Assembly: GCF_018380615.1 (NCBI RefSeq)
Contig: NZ_JAGYVZ010000012.1
Location: 94,790-158,789 of the forward strand
Length of the DNA: 64,000 bases
Reading direction: 5' to 3'
Origin: Flavobacterium psychroterrae
GTDB taxonomy: Bacteria; Bacteroidota; Bacteroidia; Flavobacteriales; Flavobacteriaceae
The stretch's first letter is position 1; each line of letters begins with the position of its first letter. The notes below the pieces were generated by a model. The model did not search any database. It was not told the origin of the DNA and saw only the letters and a list, made by a program, of their open reading frames with translations. The translations under genes and the position numbers were made by a program. Shown here piece by piece: positions 60,377-64,000 of this stretch.

Positions 60377-62053
60377 TTATTTCTTTTTTTTAGAAGCCAG
60401 CTTTTCCTGCAATTCTTCTGTTGCTTTCAGGATGCTTAATTCTTCTTCGGCAGATTCAAACTCATTTTTAAGTGCTTCAATATTGGCTTCAAGAACTCGG
60501 CGTTTACGCTCAATTTCCCTGTCTTTTCTGTTGATCTCGTTCTGAAGTTTAATGTCAGATATTGTTTTCGTGAACTGATGCGATTGTCTCGCAGCACCCG
60601 TAAGAATTCCTTGTGGTCCTAATTCAACATCCAGTAATTTGATTCCGTTTTTTGTAATAACAAATTCCCTTACCTGGTTAGAATGTCCCATTCCTCTTGA
60701 TTTCACAATAAAAATTCCACGGTTTCTTTCGCCAATACCTTCCATATCACGAACCGTAACCCACGTATCGACTAATGATGATACAGATTCCTCAGCAAGA
60801 TCAGGTCTAAAATTGTCCGTTTGTTTGTTTAGCGAAGTAAAAAGTGCCGTAATATTACTGGCTTTCAGCATATCAATAAGCCTAACAAGCATCGAACGAA
60901 CTTCGTGTTCACTTCCTACCGTAATTAAATTACTAATAGGATCAATAATTATTGTTGTAGGTTTAAATTCCCTGATAAGTTTTCTAAGTGTAAGCAAATG
61001 CAGTTCAAGACCATTTAATGAAGGTCGTGAGGAATGAATTAGCAAATTACCACTGTCAATATGTTTTTGAAGATCAACACCTATTGATTTCATATTTCGA
61101 ACCAATTGCTGCGGCGATTCTTCAAAAGCAAAATAAATTGTTTTTTCGTTGTTCTCACATTGTTGATTTGCAAAGTAACAAGCCAAAGTTGTTTTAGCCG
61201 TTCCCGCTGTTCCCGAGACTAAAATATTGCTTCCGCGATAAAATCCACCGCCCTCAAACATTTCATTTAATCCTGACAATCCTGTTGGAACAACATCTGA
61301 TGAAACTTCATTATTCAGTTTTAAAGAAGTAATAGGCAGAACCGAAATTCCGTCTTCATCAATTAAAAACGGATATTCGTTTGTACCATGCGTTGAACCT
61401 CTGTATTTTACAATTCGAAGTCTTCTTGTAGAAACCTGCTCAATTACACGATGATCCAGTACAATTACACAATCAGAAACATATTCTTCTAATCCCTGGC
61501 GCGTTAAAGTGGCTTCGCCGCGTTCTCCCGTAATAATTGCGGTTACACCTTTGGCTTTTAACCAATGGAATAATCTTCGCAATTCGGCTCTCAGAATCGC
61601 CTGATTGTCAAGACCTGCAAATAAAGATTCAATTGTATCGAGTACAACACGTTTTGCTTTTATAGAATCAATGGCATGTCCTAACCTGATAAATAAGCCA
61701 TCAAGATCATATTCTCCGGCTTCTTCAATTTCAGATCTTTCAACACGTACGTGATCTACAACGAGTTTTTTATCAGCTTTGAGCTGTTCAAGGTCGAAAC
61801 CAAGGGATTTTACATTTAAAGTAAGATCATCCGAAGGTTCTTCAAAAGACATGAAAACTCCGGGTTCGTTATATTCTGTAATACCTTTAATAAGGAATTG
61901 CATAGATAACAATGTTTTTCCACAGCCGGCACCACCGCAGATTAAAGTTGGTCGTCCTTTAGGGAATCCGCCATCAGTAATCTCATCAAGGCCGTCTACT
62001 CCCGTAGGAGTTTTTGGAAATTTAAAACTATTTGATTTTGTTTGTTCTTGCAC
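60377..62053 (-). CDS. kaiC: KaiC, two-domain RecA-like ATPase/kinase
   Basis: This 558-residue protein has two RecA-type halves. CI: Walker A GGAGCGKT (40 to 47), catalytic Glu pair at 71-72, and [17 protein letters not shown]: Walker A GTAGTAKT (281 to 288) and Glu pair at 311-312. By eye, the residues matching S431/T432 of cyanobacterial KaiC are Ser425 and Ser426 ([11 protein letters not shown]). A basic/acidic coiled-coil tail (about 500 to 558) makes it longer than typical 519-residue KaiC. The start is GTG at 62053; no ATG is available. It is first in the operon with two kaiB-type genes. Confidence 0.96.
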   Translation of the reverse strand: MQEQTKSNSFKFPKTPTGVDGLDEITDGGFPKGRPTLICGGAGCGKTLLSMQFLIKGITEYNEPGVFMSFEEPSDDLTLNVKSLGFDLEQLKADKKLVVDHVRVERSEIEEAGEYDLDGLFIRLGHAIDSIKAKRVVLDTIESLFAGLDNQAILRAELRRLFHWLKAKGVTAIITGERGEATLTRQGLEEYVSDCVIVLDHRVIEQVSTRRLRIVKYRGSTHGTNEYPFLIDEDGISVLPITSLKLNNEVSSDVVPTGLSGLNEMFEGGGFYRGSNILVSGTAGTAKTTLACYFANQQCENNEKTIYFAFEESPQQLVRNMKSIGVDLQKHIDSGNLLIHSSRPSLNGLELHLLTLRKLIREFKPTTIIIDPISNLITVGSEHEVRSMLVRLIDMLKASNITALFTSLNKQTDNFRPDLAEESVSSLVDTWVTVRDMEGIGERNRGIFIVKSRGMGHSNQVREFVITKNGIKLLDVELGPQGILTGAARQSHQFTKTISDIKLQNEINRKDREIERKRRVLEANIEALKNEFESAEEELSILKATEELQEKLASKKKK

Positions 62054-62074
62054 GATATTTAAATTCTATTGACT

Positions 62075-62104
62075 CAAATATACGTTTTCCTAGAATATTA
62101 ACAA
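62075..62104 (-). promoter_or_regulatory. Promoter of the kai operon
   Basis: On the - strand: TTG (62102-62104), a 19-base spacer, TATATTTG (62075-62082), 21 bases before the GTG start of kaiC. It fits the Bacteroidota consensus. Confidence 0.8.
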
Positions 62105-62219
62105 TTATAATTTATTAAAGATTTAACAGCTGTTTAGTGATTATTAAACCTTTTCAAGAATGGTTCAGTATGAAAGATGGGAATAATGTAAAATACAAGT
62201 AAAATAATGAAAGTTTTTT

Positions 62220-63467
62220 CTATTCTTGACTTTTTGGAATATTGAGTTTTTCAATATTTTTAGTGATAATATTTTTGTCAGAAATTGTTTTGGCTAAGCC
62301 AAAGGCGGTTTTAAAGTGCTGTAGTGCCTTTTTGTCATCAAAACCAACATATAAATTTCCAAGTAAGAAATAGTAGAAATGATTATCAATAAGATTTAGT
62401 TTTTCAGCCTCAACAATTGCTTCTGGATTTCCTATAACCTTTGATAAAGCATACGTTCTGTTTAAAGCAACGATTGGTGAATATTCTAAAATGATCAGAT
62501 TGTTGTACAATTCTAAAATATTCTGCCATTTTTCCGGCGTATCTTTTTTCTGCGTATGCCAATAAGCAATTCCTGCTTCAAGATGGTATTTAGTAAGTGT
62601 GTTTCCGCTAGAAGACTGACTTAAAAAATAAGTTCCTTTATCGATTAATTCCTGATTCCAAAGAGATTCATCCTGATCTTCATACAAAATAATTTCACCA
62701 TTTTCGGTGGTTCTGGCTTCAAATCTCGACGAATGAAAACACATTAACGCCATTAATGCATTTGTTTCAGGCAGGTTTGTTGATTGATTCTGAATTAAAA
62801 GAAACGTTAAACGCATTGCTTCCGCACAAAGATCTTTTCGTAAAGTAGTATTTTGAGAAGTAGAGTAGTAGCCTTCAGAAAATAAAAGGTAAATAGTTTT
62901 AAGAACCGTATCAATCCGTTCCTTTATTTCAACCGAATTTGGGTTCTGAATCTTAATATTTTCTTCCTTAAGCTTCTCTTTGGCGCGATTGATTCTTTTA
63001 TAAATCACTTCTTTATTGGATAAAAAAGCATCAGCAATTTCGTTGATCCCAAAACCGCATAATAAATTTAATGCCAATGCAATCTGCGCTTCATCACCAT
63101 TACAGGGATTACAAATGGTAAAAATCATCGCCAATTGACTATCAGCAATATTCTGATCAGATAAATCAATGTCGATTTCCGGATTATAAAGTGCAGAATT
63201 GTACTTGATTTCGGTTATAATTTTCTTTTCAAAAATATCATTTCGCTTAAAATAATTCTTGGTTTTGTTTTTGGCAACGGTGTACAACCATGCTGTAGGA
63301 TTTTCAGGAATTCCCTTTATCGCCCAGGTTTCTGAAGCCGCCAAAAAAGTATCACTCACAATATCCTCCGCAATTTCGATATGATGAATCCCAAATAAAT
63401 GACATAACACCGAAACAATTTTCTGATATTCCGTTCGAAATAAGTTGGGGATAAGTTCCTGATTCAT
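62220..63467 (-). CDS. ECF sigma factor with long C-terminal extension (ECF42/DUF6596 type)
   Basis: This 415-residue protein has sigma region 2 (EIAEDIVSDTFLAASETWAI) and region 4 (LLCGFGINEIADAFLSNKEV; YKRINRAKEKLKEEN) in the first 180 residues, then a roughly 230-residue extension starting FSEGYYSTSQ (the DUF6596 pattern) and ending in TPR-like helices (YYFLLGNLYVGFDDKKALQH FKTAFGLAK). Such sigma factors usually work with a small YCII/DGPF protein encoded next to them; none is in view, but it may lie outside the window. No anti-sigma gene is adjacent. Confidence 0.9.
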   Translation of the reverse strand: MNQELIPNLFRTEYQKIVSVLCHLFGIHHIEIAEDIVSDTFLAASETWAIKGIPENPTAWLYTVAKNKTKNYFKRNDIFEKKIITEIKYNSALYNPEIDIDLSDQNIADSQLAMIFTICNPCNGDEAQIALALNLLCGFGINEIADAFLSNKEVIYKRINRAKEKLKEENIKIQNPNSVEIKERIDTVLKTIYLLFSEGYYSTSQNTTLRKDLCAEAMRLTFLLIQNQSTNLPETNALMALMCFHSSRFEARTTENGEIILYEDQDESLWNQELIDKGTYFLSQSSSGNTLTKYHLEAGIAYWHTQKKDTPEKWQNILELYNNLIILEYSPIVALNRTYALSKVIGNPEAIVEAEKLNLIDNHFYYFLLGNLYVGFDDKKALQHFKTAFGLAKTISDKNIITKNIEKLNIPKSQE

Positions 63468-64000
63468 AAATTATAAACTTTCAAATTTTTAAAATTCCAA
63501 ATTCCAATAAATTGCCCACGGGTTTTAACGGGTTTAGCGGGTTTGCGCGGGTTTTTTATTTCTATGCGTAATCTTGTAATCTTTGTTAAATTTTAAAACT
63601 TTGACAAAGATTAGCGACATAGTTTGTCATTCTGAGGAACGAAGAATCTCCACGATCATCATCCGTAAAGAAATGTAAAAGCCAATCGTTGTCGAGCTGC
63701 TTGCGGGGATTCTTCGTTCCTTAGAATGACAAACCGTTATGGTTAGTTTCTAAGAAAGTGTAAAAATATTTCACGCGAAGTAACCCCAATCTTGTCATTC
63801 TGAGGAACGAAGAATCTCCACGATCATCATCTGTAAAGAAATGTAAAAGCCAATCGTTGTCGAGCTGCTTGCGGGGATTCTTCGTTCCTTAGAATGACAA
63901 ACCGTTATGGTTAGTTTCTAAGAAAGTGTAAAAATATTTCACGCGAAGTAACCCCAATCTTGTCATTCTGAGGAACGAAGAATCTCCACGATCATCATCT
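63468..64000. repeat. Tandem 168-bp hairpin units running off the window
   Basis: Units start at 63625, 63793 and 63961 (period exactly 168); the third is cut by the window edge. Each begins with a 107-bp hairpin whose arms are TGTCATTCTGAGGAACGAAG and CTTCGTTCCTTAGAATGACA, followed by a 61-bp linker (AACCGTTATGGTTAGTTTCT onwards). The first two differ at one base seen (CATCCG/CATCTG). A GCCCACGGGTTTTAACGGG segment precedes them. No gene. Confidence 0.93.

Noticed and set aside
57233..62053. Search for a kaiA gene within the operon
   Set aside because: None of the six encoded proteins resembles KaiA; the extra KaiB-like protein clearly has the KaiB fold pattern.
63625..64000. Possible CRISPR array or rRNA-like repeat
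   Set aside because: The 168-bp units are complete tandem copies with hairpins; nothing like alternating repeats and spacers.

Overview
The window looks like chromosome from a Flavobacterium-type member of the Bacteroidota. The DNA is AT-rich. Many genes are preceded by the Bacteroidota -7 element TAnnTTTG. Several large surface proteins are built like type IX secretion (T9SS) cargo, and there are SusC/SusD and TonB-dependent receptors and a sigma/anti-sigma (ECF/FecR) pair. No rRNA, tRNA, CRISPR array, phage or transposase gene was recognised.

Layout. 1-1118: 3' part of a cheR methyltransferase overlapping a stand-alone cheB esterase. 1122-3027: two outer-membrane barrel proteins. 3744-12595: a metal-resistance block on the + strand (small Cys/His-rich DUF6660-type protein, CzcA/CusA-like RND pump, TolC-like channel, adaptor lipoprotein, Zn/Cd-type P1B ATPase). 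12973-15284: Omp85-like barrel, tautomerase, VOC protein. 15708-25194 (- strand): ECF sigma, FecR, SusC with STN domain, SusD and a third lipoprotein, followed by a di-haem cytochrome c peroxidase. 25663-32147 (- strand): two DUF3526-type ABC permeases, a TonB receptor, an ABC ATPase and a small His/Cys-rich protein. 32354-38102: DUF1810 protein, MarR regulator with an S41 protease, and a 972-residue PQQ-dehydrogenase-like T9SS protein. 38164-51905: mostly redox and stress genes (azoreductase, thiolase, luciferase-like monooxygenase, TSUP permease with DUF1634 partner, peroxiredoxin, Crp-like regulator, DoxX, HxlR/NmrA pair). Three genes in this part are broken by a single change. 52004-55613: surface proteins. 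56107-62053: an alpha/beta hydrolase downstream of a six-gene - strand operon encoding KaiC, two KaiB-like proteins, a PAS histidine kinase, a CheY-like receiver and an AraC regulator. 62220-63467: an ECF sigma factor with a long C-terminal extension. The window ends in 168-bp tandem repeats.

The most interesting system is the kai operon (62053 to 57233, - strand). KaiC, canonical KaiB, divergent KaiB, kinase, receiver and AraC are separated by 10 nt or less. The divergent KaiB resembles the sensor domain of cyanobacterial SasA in one stretch and lies one nucleotide before a kinase that lacks that domain. This suggests a split SasA-like output path that runs through a receiver to an AraC factor and perhaps to the next gene, a secreted hydrolase. 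No KaiA is visible.

The spaces between genes are unusually rich in dispersed repeats: 100-107 bp hairpins with TGTCAT...ATGACA-like ends, small palindromes around TCCCGATAGCTATCGGGA, a roughly 100-bp family, CTTTGCG-rich segments, MITE-like inverted repeats and simple-sequence tracts. In two efflux genes such repeats appear to be translated as part of the N-terminal export signal.
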